Shown here piece after piece: positions 35,401 through 47,393 of a DNA stretch of 64,000 nucleotides. This DNA is from Phoronis australis. Lineage: Eukaryota > Phoronida > Phoronidae. The notes below the pieces were generated by a model, which had not been told where the DNA came from, did no database searches, and saw nothing but the letters and a program-made list of their open reading frames with translations. The DNA is taken from assembly GCA_002633005.1 (NCBI GenBank), contig NMRA01000523.1:125790-189789 (forward strand). Direction: 5' to 3'. Both the position numbers and the translations under genes were made by a program. Position 1 is the stretch's first letter. The number at the start of each line of letters is the position of its first letter.

Positions 35401-36620
35401 GAAGCAAACTCACAAGAATTCACTGTCACAGTAAATTGCGCAGCATAGGTCTCAACGATTATGAAGGATGTCTGCCTTTGTAGTTTCGAAAACGATTTAA
35501 TCTATTGGTTGACGTATTACACCCATGTCCCTGTGTACGTTACGTAAACCAAATCCAGGTAACTTAGTATATACTGTGACCAAAAAGCACCAACACTGTA
35601 GTAATTCGTAGTAAAAGGCCGACAATAAAAAGAAATCTTTACCTGATTCACTGATCAAAATCAGCAGCACCAGCGCTACAACAAATGAAAATTTTACCCA
35701 TTTCCTCATGTTGTCACCCTGTCTCTGTCTGATCTGGCTGTCAAATCCAGGGCGTGTGTTAACAAAATTTACCGGCTTTGTGCAACTGATATCAGGTGAT
35801 GACAAAAAACTGAGGTCACAACGCATGCGTAAAATCATTTTGCATGTCGCCCATTACTCTCCCCCCGGATGTAGTGCATTCATCGTCTATTATGTTTTAT
35901 TCAACTTAAAAACATCGTGTTCCCCTGGTATTTTACGAATTCTTTGATTGCATCTCCACTCTCACATGGAATAACAACATAACGATATCGCAACACTTTC
36001 ACACTTCAGTGTCCCACTCGCAAACTTGCATCCAAAATTCTTCAACATTACTTCATACATAGTTACCTTGTCGCGTATAGGATGTTACTGCAAATTCCCC
36101 AAAAAACGTGCTCCATAATTACTTTACATTGCACAATTCAGTGCCTAAAATGGAGGAATCATGTATCAAACGAGCTTGAAAAGCCAACAACTGTCCCACA
36201 ATGCTTTTGAAATACGACCATCAGCACCGGTAGTGAGTCAGAAAGTTTTGCCGTATTTATAATCCCACAAATAGCAGTACACCAGTTTCAAACTGCGGAT
36301 TGTAGTCTAAACGTGGGTATCAGAAGAACATTTACGGTGTAAATTTGCCGGTTTTGTCATCTTTTTAATTCACCGGCTACATACATGTATATTTGGCACA
36401 TTTAAGATCCAAACGCTTGGCGTCTGTCTTTGTTTTTACCATTCTAAATTGTTTTTGAGTTGTTTGGAATTGAAACTAAACCAGATTTAACCGTCTTCAC
36501 AGCTGTTTCTATTTTGTCAACAAACCGGTGAAATTGTAATCAAATAATCAGCTCGGACAAAAGGGGGCAGTGGTATTACCGTCACAATTAATAAATATTC
36601 ATCGAGAAGTGTGCCGCTAG
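32440..36620 (-). pseudogene. Copy C of the Shisa-like gene, decayed
   Basis: Exon 1 (35643-35709) is intact: MRKWVKFSFVVALVLLILIS with a good donor. Exon 2 begins at 35351 with the RGGG-type repeat but a deletion of roughly 100 bp at about 35240 removes its second half and the splice donor; the frame then runs to a stop. Intron 2 sequence is recognisable (34490-35030). At the exon 3 site the acceptor TCTAG (near 32985) and a start resembling E-P-x-I-C-x-N-N remain, followed by unrelated sequence and a stop. The six-cysteine module, TM helix and PPxY tail were not found. A LINE tail (33.5-34.3 kb) is inserted in the intron. The upstream splice donor of the noncoding exon is also lost. Confidence 0.75.
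33517..34310 (+). mobile_element. 3' remnant of a LINE (non-LTR) retrotransposon
   Basis: The frame FDWTSLPLLRKQHLIIYLYK from about 33540 resembles the region after the RT core of CR1/L2/jockey-like LINEs. A second frame near 33950-34010 reads CTCGAINSDAHYLLSCP, the C-x-C-G...D-A-H-Y-L-L-x-C-P knuckle found near the end of such ORF2 proteins. Frames differ, so it is a decayed 5'-truncated copy. The T-rich stretch 34215-34370 may be its 3' flank. Confidence 0.6.
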
Positions 36621-36957
36621 ACCCATATGCAGTACATGGAGTTCTGCTATTAGTTGGTGTTGACCGGTTGAATTAGTCCTATACGTTGTGAAGAACGTTT
36701 AGTTCTACACTCGACTGGTTGTCGCATGTTATACATGTAGATGTATATTGCGGTTATACATAGTTGTAAACTTTCGAGGATGAAAATGAGGGAGATGCGG
36801 ATGGAAAGCCAAAATGCAGGATGAAATGTCCGCTGTGATACCCGAAAATCTCGAACAGTGTTTCAGTCAAACGGAAAAATAGGACTACACTGTACATGTA
36901 CATGGCGTGATAAATCACAGTAAAGTGAAAAATGAATTCGCCGTGTGTCAAAAATCT
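36620..36957. other. No supported gene
   Basis: AT-rich spacer beyond unit C; contains TACATGTA-type repeats only. Confidence 0.35.
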
Positions 36958-37035
36958 TAGTTTCGGACAAGTCTCCTTTCTTCAGGTGTGCAGGTACACG
37001 TGCACATCTGAAGAAAGGAGACTGTTCCGAAACTA
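36958..37035. repeat. Compact hairpin, 35-bp arms
   Basis: Two 35-nt arms (left TAGTTTCGGACAAGTCTCC..., right ...GGAGACTGTTCCGAAACTA) pair with only a few mismatches around an 8-nt loop, GGTACACG. Size and near-complete pairing would suit a microRNA-like or MITE hairpin. There is no sequence match I can name. Confidence 0.8.
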
Positions 37036-37471
37036 CGAGCGCACCAGTATCAAGCTTGCATTACAAAAAGACAATTCAATATCGGCTTGACTGGCAATAT
37101 CGTCGAGATACCAGACTTCGTTACGGGCATTAAAATCAGCATTGGTCGAAGTGGGGATTTCAGATATTTCTGAGAGTTACTTTAACGAAAGAAGACATGA
37201 AGTTTCTCCGTTCAACTGTGTTTTGAGAGGGAGACTTGTAAAAACTTTCATATCGTAAATAAGTTAGTATTGACAAAAATGTCCACCCAGCAGTTTAAAA
37301 GTAATGGATGAATTTGTTCGTCGGGAACGGTCTCATATTTAGCCGTGCCATGAAGATATGCTAAGAGACCCCTACCCAGGCTGGTGTGATAGGCAATTTA
37401 GTGGAATACATACAGATACCATACTTGAGATTATCGAGCGACAAATTTCCTGACTTACATATAGCTGCAAT

Positions 37472-37729
37472 TCAATAATTGCCGTTTACTACAGTTGGTT
37501 CGAAAGTCTCAAACTTGGAAAAGTCGTTTGCTTTGATTCTGTTGATGTTTGTGAGCAAAATGTAATTTTTTGTTCTGAGCTTTGCTGGACCATGATTAGA
37601 CTCAATGTCTGAGATTTGAAGTAGAAGACATATTTGTGGCCTTAAACTAGTGATAATAAATTTCCTGTTATAGCATATATTGAAGATCATAATACCCGAA
37701 ACCACCTTTTCCAAAGACCCAAAATTCAC
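37472..37729 (-). mobile_element. LINE ORF remnant with degenerate 2A-like motif
   Basis: The minus-strand frame reads RPQICLLLQISDIESNHGPA. CR1/L2-type LINEs of several marine animals carry LLLL-x-GDIExNPGP near the start of an ORF, which is a 2A-like ribosome-skipping motif. Here NPGP has become NHGP and the Gly before Asp is Ser. Only a short piece remains; no RT follows. Confidence 0.45.
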
Positions 37730-38357
37730 AATAACACGCGACGATGCAGAACACCATCTTGATTATAGTGGGCGTTTGCACGAACATGTATAAGGGCTCG
37801 TGCAAAATTTAACACCTGTCTCCAACATTCTGCATTGTGAAAACTCAACGCCGATGGGCGTTTACACGGACGAATACGGTAGGTCGGGTTCATGATTTCA
37901 GAAATTTGAATTCTTAGGCAAGTTCAGAAATTTTTATGAAGGTGCAGATGTCGTCTGACCAGAAGGGAGATCAGCCGATTATGACAAATTTCAGCGAATG
38001 CCCCCCCGTTGTCATCGAACGAGTACTATGCGAAAAGGTAGAGCCCCAACCTATCCGTTAAAGATAGGATATAGATAGACAACTACAACAACAACAAAAT
38101 TGGTGCAGATACTGGTACTACTAACTACAATGATAACCAAGTTAGTAGTAATTTTGAATTTGCTTCTGATTCAATGCGCTTCACGTAATCATCGGGTCGC
38201 ACTAGTGGTGTCTGCGCAGATAACAGGATCGTGCAGACGATTAGAGGAGGTTTTAGGTTATTCGTTGCCATTGAACGTGCGTGGTTGCTACGTCATCATA
38301 GTCGATATTGTCGTTGGCCGAATAGGTGAACGTTGCGCCGTTACGTGTGTAAGTTAA

Positions 38358-38662
38358 TTCTTGTTAGAGGCGTAAAGTAATTATTGGCGGTGTAAATTAA
38401 TTATTTACGACGCACCTAATTATTTGCGGCGTAAAGTAATCATTTTCGGCGTAAATTAATTATTTGAGGCATAAACTAATTATATGGGGAGTAAAGAAAT
38501 TATTTACGACGTAAAGTAACCATTACAATACGGCGTAAAGTTACTTACGTAAATTACTTTACGCCGTAAATAATTACTTTACGCCGCAAATAATTGATTT
38601 ACGTCGCAAATGATGACTTTACGCCGCAAATAACTACATGTACTCTACGCCTCTAACAAGAA
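38358..38662. repeat. Foldback element built of converging ~22-bp repeats
   Basis: Ends TTCTTGTTAGAGGCG and CGCCTCTAACAAGAA are perfect inverted repeats. The interior consists of units like GGCGTAAAGTAATTATTT, about eight in one orientation on the left and four to five inverted on the right, meeting near 38545. The whole 305-bp element could form one long imperfect hairpin. Confidence 0.85.
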
Positions 38663-40020
38663 TCATCTTACGTACGAAACACCAAAGGGTAACAAGGAAG
38701 ACTAGAAGTAAATGTTTGTAACTGTCTAAGCTATAAAGTAGCGAAATAGCTCACAAAAACAGTGTGTTGTGAATACTTTAAAATCGACCAAGAAACAAAA
38801 CAGAAGAAAATATGTTTGTTATATGTTATATTGGTATACTTGCTGGCCTAGTATGGTAAGGTGCAGGCATTTTCAAATTTCGAATTGAAGATGATCGTCA
38901 AAGGATTGTTGTTCATACAGTTTCCACTTTGATTGTGGATTGGTGGATTGACATGCATGCGCATGTACACGTGTGTACGTTTCCATTCTTTTAAATCCAG
39001 TACACGCCGACGGTTGTTCACAATATGGAGTCCTTGGTCGTCGATCAAACAAAAACCAGCCATTTAACCACCTTGTGTTCTTGCACTGAGAAAGCTCCAA
39101 CGAGCATGTTCACATTAGGGAATAGTAGATTCAGGCATTATAGAAACTTTGGTCAATGAAGAAAATATTCTCTTGTCAATCAGTTCCAATGGCCCCGAAG
39201 ACCTCAAACTATCAACAATTTTGCTGGAAAAGATTTCCAAAATTACATGTTACTATTTTGAAGGTTCGCTACTGCGAAGGTTTCTAACTTCGAAAGTTCA
39301 CTACTTCGTATGTCCACAATTTCGAAACCGGAATTCCTTCCGGGTGAGGTTGAGGCGCAGCGGCCCTAAACTACTGTAGCGCCTCTACACAGAAAACCGG
39401 AATAATAAAACATTTTCCTACCAACATAGTGGAAACAAAATATTTTAAAAGCGGCCTTGTCAATCCAAGTTCTTATTTTTCAATAAGACAATTTAATACG
39501 TTTGCCAAAATTTTAGTACGTTGCCTAGTTTCCATGTTTCAGATTGTACAAAGAGAAAGAGAAATGACGTCATTCAACAGTAAAAGATGTTACACAGGCT
39601 ACGAGCCTTTGCACTCCATGGCGGCATGAGTCACTTTGAAGTGGCCTATGGTCATTCTGGCGAGTTCCAAAGCAAAGTACATCTTTTTGCACAACGCCTC
39701 GTGAAGAGAATTTTCCACAACTTTAACTTCAAAATATAATAGAAATCGTTTCTTGAAGAAATATTTACTGTGAAAAAAGTGCTCGTGCGTTGTTATGTTT
39801 GTTGCAATCGGGGTCGAGTCCCGCAAGAATATCACGAGTAAAGCTTGTGTGATCATGTGATTACCTCGGCTTGTAATGCATGTCGATATCTGGCGAAGAC
39901 TTTTTCCATGATCCTTCGTTTTCAAGAAAATATTGGATCTACGGAATGGGAACATGATCACGTGATAACAGGCGAAAATAACAACTCTATGAAATATCCC
40001 AGCGCTCTCTTTGATTCAGT
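38663..40020. other. No supported gene; dispersed repeat pieces
   Basis: Contains a repeat-like CGAAGG/TTCGAAA stretch at 39260-39400 and otherwise single-copy AT-rich DNA. Open frames (up to 120 codons, 39599-39961 minus) show no motif. Confidence 0.35.
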
Positions 40021-40025
40021 GGTAC

Positions 40026-40191
40026 CAGGGGAGGATCTAGGATTTTGAGTTGGGTAGCCAGGGCAGAGTATTAGCCAGGGTTTTTCCCGTCACTGACGGA
40101 ATGATCTGAGATCATTCGCACCTCCAAACATCCAGATGGAATCTGGGAGAGTTTTAGGGGGGGCCATGGCCCCCCTCTAAATCCGCCACTG
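40026..40191. mobile_element. GGCGGATTTAGGGGG-family element with 5-bp target duplication
   Basis: Ends CAGGGGAGGATCTAGG and TAAATCCGCCACTG, flanked by GGTAC at 40021-40025 and 40192-40196. It has the same target form (GGYAC) as the copy at 28.0 kb. Confidence 0.75.
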
Positions 40192-40199
40192 GGTACTTC

Positions 40200-41820
40200 C
40201 CCAAAATGCTGCACTTACCAGTACACTCGTCCCGCTGCTGCCGAGCCATACTACCCAATATTTATTGTCAGATTCTGGTCGACTATCCGCTTATATTTTA
40301 ACCGTCATCACAATTGCCAATAAAGCATTGAAAATTGCAATGCTGGCCGTGTTTCTGAAAAGATCTGTTGTCGCGATAAAATCATTAATCAGTTGTAAAT
40401 TTCAGTTCTGTCAGAAGTGTGTTGAGTACGATTTTATGAGAGTAAAATTCCAAACATGATTTTTGCTTTAGCCACCTGAACAAGGGAAATGCAGCTTTAA
40501 CTGGATGTAACGTTGGTGGACTAAATATATCACCAAAAGCATATTTACAAATCATGGTGCCCCGGGGTTCACAAGACATGCCGGTATGGTGAATGGGTGA
40601 ATGTGAATGTGGGCAAATTCCTCCAGTTATTATTTAAGAGTTTAAATTAACAACGAGAGGTGACTTTCTGAATCATTTTTTAATTTTACAAGCCATTAAA
40701 CATACATGTAACTCATTCGTGACTTGAACTAGAGCAGCTCCATGCCGTGGCAGCTGGCCTGTAACAATGAAAAAGTGTCGAATTAGCCACTGTTTAACAC
40801 CAGTGATAACGGACAGCCTCAATGCTAGATGAACTAGACAATGTATCGTAAGTTTAAGTGGAACCACGGTCTAATCCCTGTACTCCAAACTCGATTAAAA
40901 ATGACCAAAATGTACTAAAATCAGACTAACAGTTTAAAACTGGTTAAAAATCGATTCTGGAGTCCGAATTTGGCCTGTCTGAGTTCTGACATTAGATCCT
41001 GGACACAGAAGACCAGTCTTCTACTTCGGAAACGAACTTCAAAGTTGTTCATTGATGAATTCAAGATCAGCGTAGTTGATGTTGTGCAGACAATTACATT
41101 AATTAATATTCAATGTGTTTAGGGCCCAAAACGCAAGGTGCACATTCAGCATCTGGCCATATTCTTTGACCATTACCAAGAGCTAACTTGCATTTACCCG
41201 TGCGCATGCTAATGGAAGCTACAAGCGAGTCAATTTAGCAAAATGATGAAGAGAAAAACGTCAAATTGTACGTATACCGGTGAGAATCTGCAGGCGGGAA
41301 TTTCCTGCCTCTTCGCAGTCGCGAGTTCTTTCGCTGCCTCTCGCTTGTGTTGAACAATGTTGGCCTGGGACTGGACGACAGGAGCAGCGCCGCTATTCAA
41401 GAAGAAAGACAAACGAATAACCTTAGAACTGGAATGATAAGGAAAGTAGCCCGTAAAGTCATATATCACACAGGTGGCGTTACGATAAAGTTATCACTCG
41501 ATTTGAAAAATAGCCAGTCTTTACACCGCGCTTGTTAAAAGCAAGTTCATTGACGATAAATACCATCAATTAATGATAGTTTATATGTTGGGGTTTGAAT
41601 TATTAATACTTTAGTGAGTTTCCTTATTGAAAGTGTTCTACTTTGACTTAATCGTGCTTCTTTCATAGTTGAATATACTACTTTGCAACACTCTGGCTCT
41701 GGTATGCTATACACATGAATTATGAAAAACTCTAGAACGATAAGTCGGGGTGAAAAACTTTCTGTAGACTTTCTGTAGCAGTTGTGCAGACGTACTCACA
41801 TACCATTTTAAAACACACTA
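40200..41820. other. No supported gene
   Basis: AT-rich interval with scattered short open frames. The region 40850-40990 resembles the dispersed TTTAAAC-rich repeat at 52.6 kb. Confidence 0.35.
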
Positions 41821-41829
41821 GTCAAATGA

Positions 41830-43550
41830 CGCTTGAGCTAAGGCACAAGAAGTAACAAAATAGAAGAATATCCATCGAAAAATCTCGAATAACTCGAGAG
41901 CAGTAGGTCGTAGTAAGGAATTGATGACGAGTGTCAAATAGACCTTGACGAGATTTGCATGCATTCCAAAGTTCAGAAGAATTGTCAAAGGACCGCGGAG
42001 CTACATGTACATCTGCTCTAAGCGAAAATATTTTGACCAATTTTGCACAAAAACAAAAATGACTTCGAGATTTTAAAGAGAAAATGAGTGAACTTCACGT
42101 CAATCAGACAAAAAGTAAGAGCAATGGCACGGGCTCAAACAAAATTACAAAAAAATTCACGACAAAGCAACCTACTGGGAGAAAATTCATTTTACCAAGC
42201 AAAAAACAAAAAACAAAATAAATCTGTGGATAAGTAAGATACATGTACATGGCATTCGCTAAAATATGAAAGGGCTCTAAAGAGTGACATTTGGTGAAAT
42301 GGAACGAAGAACTCAGAGCTAAGGTCGACGAAAGCAAGAACTCAAACAAATACGCGGCTACGCCCACGACACCAAAGACAATCAATATACAGCCGATGCA
42401 TTGACAACAACCACGGTTGTGCCGCCAGCTATTCTACTTAAAGACAAATCTGTTACTGACTATGATGTTGGTCAGTACCAATAACAACAACAACGCCTAC
42501 ACGGAAGATGGCAATGGAGGTGACGCCAGTCACCAACGACGACAGCAGCGATCAGACAACATCGTCGAATCGTCGTATCTCGAACAAAATTTGTGTTTTT
42601 GTAGAGTTTTATACCAAAAAGCAAATATTTGAAGTTACGTGAGTGTCGACACAGGCTGCCAACCACATTTCCGAAGAAACTGTACTCAAGAGACTGCTGA
42701 GCTAGAGCTCCGCAAAGAGATTTCACGAATGGCTGTTACAGCGCCATATTTGGAGCAATTTCGCCCGAAAACAACGGGACTCGAGCTTGTAGCATGATGC
42801 ATGTTGTTAAAAAAATTTCTTGTCTATCAGAGAAGAAATGCGATCTGTAGAGTGCGTACAAAGATCAGACATATTCGTCAAAGAATACTGGAGCAACATC
42901 CTGAATAGCCATTGGAAAATCTCAAACAACTCAGAACCGTACATGTAGGTCGTAGCGAGAGATGAAAAACACATTCCAGATAGCCCTTGAGGAGGTCCAT
43001 CTATCAACCAAATTTCATATGAATCCCACAAATGACCGCTGAACTACAGCTTCACCGTCACAGCGTCACCTTTTGGTCACATTTTGCCCAAAAGCAAAAA
43101 GCCTCGAACACTTGAGAAGCTACATTTTTCATGCGATCTCATAGCATGCGTTCAAACAAAGAAATGATAGCGTTCTGAGGTGCGACACTTTTAAAGCTAG
43201 ACCAATGGGTAAAATGTCACCTTCTTTGCTGTCTTTATAACATTTCGCAGCTCTGCCGTGATATAATCGAAGAAGAATTATGAAGTGAGTTCCACAACAA
43301 ATGCAAAATATACCAGTAACGATGATGACACCACCCATGACATTGCAGACGACCCTGGCACGCTTCTCGTTAGCACGTAAAACAACCCTGCCGATGCCGC
43401 CACCAATAGCAAAAATAATGCCACTGTAACGTGGCAATAATGACGCCTATACCGAAGGTGACAACGACAATCAACAAACTGTCATGGCAACTGATCTGTA
43501 ATTCGATGAGCTCCGAGTACACTACAGTAGTTTCAGCCGTCACTGACCAA
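41830..43550. repeat. Two diverged direct copies of a ~0.8-1 kb repeat
   Basis: The segment 41850-42600 and the segment 42880-43550 share order and motifs: GTAGGTCGTAG, AACTCAGAG/CTCGAGAG, the GTTTTTGTTTTTG / CTTTTTGCTTTTG minus-strand blocks before TTTTGACC/TTTTGGTC, and an ATGGCACG/GACGACC block with the minus frames IVFGVVGVAAYLFE (about 42370) and GGVIIVTGIFCICCGTHFII (about 43300). The hydrophobic minus-strand frames look like transmembrane helices but lack supported starts and splice sites, so I treat them as repeat-derived. Confidence 0.45.
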
Positions 43551-43559
43551 CAAACTTAA

Positions 43560-44550
43560 ATCATAGATTACAGACAACAGATTCTTAACTCCGACATTTT
43601 CTTGCGAAATCCTAGAGAAGGTGCCACCATCTAAATATACAGTAGCAAGCTCAGCTTTTGGTTAGTGCATTGTCGTGACGGGAAAATCTTCCATCTATTT
43701 TACTGTCTAGTACAACGGGAAAAAAATTCAGCACTGAAACGCTGTTCAAGGTCTTCCCACAGTAGAGTCCAGAAATTTTGAGCGGCACCACCGTGCATTC
43801 AAGCTGCAAATAAAACGTCCCGTGGTGTTTGTAAACTGTTATTCAAGTGCGAGATTGGTTTCTGAGTAGGCCTGGTGGTTATTTCTGGAGTATTAATTTG
43901 AGCATTATTTAAGTAGTTAACGTTTTACGAGCGTTCAATTTATTTAAACACAGACGTGAGTTGGGCAAAATCGCCGATACAAAATTCCGGCGAAATGACC
44001 ATGATTAGCAGACGACGTGCTTGCCGGAAGTAAAGCGTACTATGACTTCCAGGTGATGCTGGTGAATAATGACGTCACAGGTTATGCGTAAGATCACAGA
44101 TCTAGTCCATTGAAAATGTACGGAGTTGGCGGTCTATGTACTATGGTTTGTGCTTAAATGAACTTAAATTTAAAGAAATATGTACGAACGACGTAGCATT
44201 CCGAATAGAAAACATTAAATCTAAAGTCAACATTTAAAACAATGACAACGCCGTGTTTCGAACAGCCGACACAGAAATCATACAATAGTCCAGCAACTTA
44301 ACCACTTTCAAACCATCGCCGGATGAGTATATGTTCACATGACTTAAGCAGAGGTGCCCTAAAATGTGATTGTAGTAGGTTTGCGCCCCGGGTTCTATGT
44401 GTCCCGTTTCATGGATTTCAGGTTCTTTCTGCTCCGGTTTCTATGTGTCCCCGTCTTTTGCGTTATAGTCCAGACGCTAAGCGGACGAGTGTGCAAGTTA
44501 TAGCTTTAATCGCCATTTTAAGTCCACATGACAGTTTTGAAGTGCATAAT
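43560..44550. other. No supported gene
   Basis: Unremarkable AT-rich sequence. Around 44370-44480 the phrase TCTATGTGTCCC recurs twice, and a related GGGACACAT form appears near 45360, suggesting a shared old repeat. Confidence 0.35.
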
Positions 44551-44554
44551 CAAT

Positions 44555-45260
44555 CCTGAAACAGGGCAAAATTTTTGACCTCATTAACCCGGATTTGCAT
44601 GCATAATTATGTCAAAATTTGGCCTTATAGCATAAATTACATACATGCATATCTCTGTAACCAGTTAACAGAATCTCAGGATCTTTGGGTCGATTCTTAT
44701 ATTCACCAGGGCGACAAATTAATTTTGACACTTACTGTATGAGGTCATTCAAGGTAAGGATCACATGGCAATCTTTAACCAAAGACATACATAACACACA
44801 GGCAGTACGTGCAGGCTTCATAAGAAATTGCCAAACCTGGTTCAAATGAGCATTATGAGTTGCCCTTTTAATCATAATAAAAGGCAAAACAATTCGACCT
44901 CATTAACTCTAATTTGCATGCATAATAAGCTCGTATATTTTGTCATAATTAGCATAATTTACTTGTGAGCATATCTCTCAAACCATTTTGAAGGTATCGG
45001 GAGATTTGTGGCTCGATTCTTAGCGATATGTTAACCTGGGCGCCCAATTCATTTCTGACACTTTGAAGTCATTCTAGGTCAACGTCTCAAATAGAGCGAA
45101 AATTTAGATCTATCATAAACCTGATTTGCATCCGTAATTAGATCCTAAATTACATAAATTGTAATGTTTACATATTTTTACCCACTGACGGAATCGGAGA
45201 ATCTTTGTTTCGAGTAGTGCATTGAATAACATTCCCGTATGGTGGCATTCAAGTACTTGC
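44555..45260. repeat. Three degenerate tandem copies of an ATTTGCATGCATAATTA repeat
   Basis: Units starting near 44565, 44884 and 45095 each contain ACCTCATTAA/ATCATAAA, GATTTGCATNCNTAATTA, a CATATCTCT block, a GATCTTTGGGTCGATTCTTA-like block and GTCATTCAAGGT. Spacing is about 210-320 bp. It is noncoding. Confidence 0.75.
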
Positions 45261-45948
45261 AGCTAGGGCATTTTCTACAGAGGGACAATCACAGCTGTAT
45301 ACCACACCGAGACACAAAGAACACTGGGTACATAATACCCCGTCCGATGCATATAAAACTGGCTACACATAACCCGGGACACATACATGTAGAGCCCCGA
45401 TATGCATAAAACGGGACAGAGAGTACCCGCAAAACATCGGGATGACCCCAATGAAGGTGATACTCGGCCACCGTTGACTGTTTACCGCATGGAAAGTTGT
45501 CTGCATATCTTGGTGTGCTCCTCGTGCTTCTAAACTTAGAAAAAAAGAAACCTCAATACAAAGTAGCATACTTATGGGAGAAATTTCCAAATATAAAAAC
45601 AAACTTCACGATAAAGCAACATAGTTGGAGAAATTTCAATTCCTTTTGTCAAATAACAAAGTTCACGCCAAAGCAACAATCTTGTACATGCTTGTCAAGT
45701 AACAAATAACAGGCAACAGACATTATTTCGCCAAATAAGAGGCAAACTCGTGTTCGATTTCAATTATTAACAACAAGCCTTGAGGTAATGACGAGATTCA
45801 TGTTGCGAACAAATTGCGTTTCTATCACACAAGAACTGCGACCTGTAGCTGATGAACAAAGAAATAAAAACTCAAATTCTATGACAACGGTATGGGCAGC
45901 GAAAAGGTTCAAAATAGACAACACTACCAAATAAACAAGTTAGTTTTC

Positions 45949-46252
45949 AAGCAGACAGGTTATTTGGTTCAGTTTTGGCAAACAGACAGGTTATTTGGTT
46001 AAATTTCGACAAACAGACAGGTTATTTGGTTAAATTTCGACAAACAGACAGGTTATTTGGTTAAGTTTCGACAAACAGACAGGTTATTTAGCGAACGAAC
46101 AAGTTAGTTGCGCCGAACAGACAGGTTACTCGGGCCGAACGAACAGGTTACTTGTCGAACGAACAGGTCACTTCTACCAAACGGACAGGTTAGTCATCGA
46201 ATGAACATGTTGGTCTTGCCAAACAGACGTAGTAGTCGAACAGACAGGACAG
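45949..46252. repeat. 31-bp minisatellite grading into a shorter degenerate array
   Basis: Four copies of AAACAGACAGGTTATTTGGT plus TAAATTTCGAC (31 bp) are followed by five to seven shorter, GC-richer variants of GAACRRACAGGTTA. The array continues in one strand orientation throughout. Confidence 0.85.
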
Positions 46253-46396
46253 ATGGCGCTGTTCCAACTCAAGAAATACGGTTGACGTCACGAAGTCATG
46301 AGCCCCGCAATGAGCACAAAAATTCCAAAAAGTTGTTATTGGTGATCTGTTGCAGTGAAGACTGAAATTCGTTCATAGGACAGTTCTCAATTTGTC

Positions 46397-47004
46397 ATCG
46401 ACCATTCTTAAATAAATTTATGGAATCGTGATGCGTTGGCTTGTTTAAACCAAGCTGCTGATAAAAGTAAATGGTAGATTGAACTGTTTCACGACCACGT
46501 ACATAAACAGGTATTCAAAGCTTTTTTCGGCCACCCCGCCAATCAATCGTTATTCCATAATTTGAAGTCAAACCGTTAATATTATGACCTGCAATCATGT
46601 GTGATCAGGTTTGTTATTTTGTGATTACGTGTTACTGGGTTATCCTCATCTTTGACGAAAGTTGAAACTGATGTGGTCCTGTATTCGCCGTACTATTGCG
46701 AAGTTAGTTATCGACCATTCTTAAAATAAATTTATGGAATCATGATGCGTGTGTTTGTTGAAATGAAGCTGCAGATTACAAGCAAAAATAGTAGAACTGT
46801 TTACGACCACGTACTTAAACAGGTCTTCAAAGCTTGGTTCGGCCAGTGGCACCCCGCCAATTAATTGCCATAAACTGTTAATATTACGACATGCAATCAA
46901 GTTTGTTACTTTGTGATTACATATTTTACAGGGTTATCCTCTTCTTTGAAGAAATTTGAAATTGATATGGTCCTGTATTCGTTGTACGGCTATTGCAAAT
47001 TTAG
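46397..47004. repeat. Tandem duplication of ~300 bp
   Basis: 46397-46704 and 46709-47004 are diverged direct copies. Both begin ATCGACCATTCTTAAA and run through CACGACCACGTACNTAAACAGGT, CACCCCGCCAAT, GGGTTATCCTC and TGGTCCTGTATTCG. Noncoding. Confidence 0.85.
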
Positions 47005-47393
47005 TTTTGCATATACACAACATATTTTGTTACCTTTATTTGCTCCCTTTGCGTCAGTAGTACTCTACATGACATACATGTACTGAGGGTTAACAATCAG
47101 ATTCGATGCTGTGGCGTTATACCCGCAGAGCCATTACACGATTTTGTTTCATAAGAAATTATAATCTAACGAGTCTCACAGTTAGTTGTTGGCGTCATTG
47201 GGACAGAAATACCTGTCACACAGTTTTCAGCACCCTGCATGATTAATTGCCTGAACACTTGACCGAGTTTATCGGAATGAATCTTATATTCCAAAGTACG
47301 GTTTCCTGGCCAGATCACCACCCACAGTTAGAAAACTGCGGTGAAGGGGCCCCAAAACTGGCTGCTGAAATTTTCTGATAATTTGCCGCGGAC

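Noticed and set aside
36958-37035. Hammerhead ribozyme in the 37.0-kb hairpin (CTGAAGA ... GAAAC)
   Set aside because: The core should read CTGANGA with a paired stem II before GAAA; stem II here has about three pairs and the rest is explained by the long hairpin.
43129-43437. Membrane protein on the minus strand at 43.1-43.4 kb
   Set aside because: It is hydrophobic, but no start context or paired splice sites were found and the DNA belongs to a diverged duplicated repeat.
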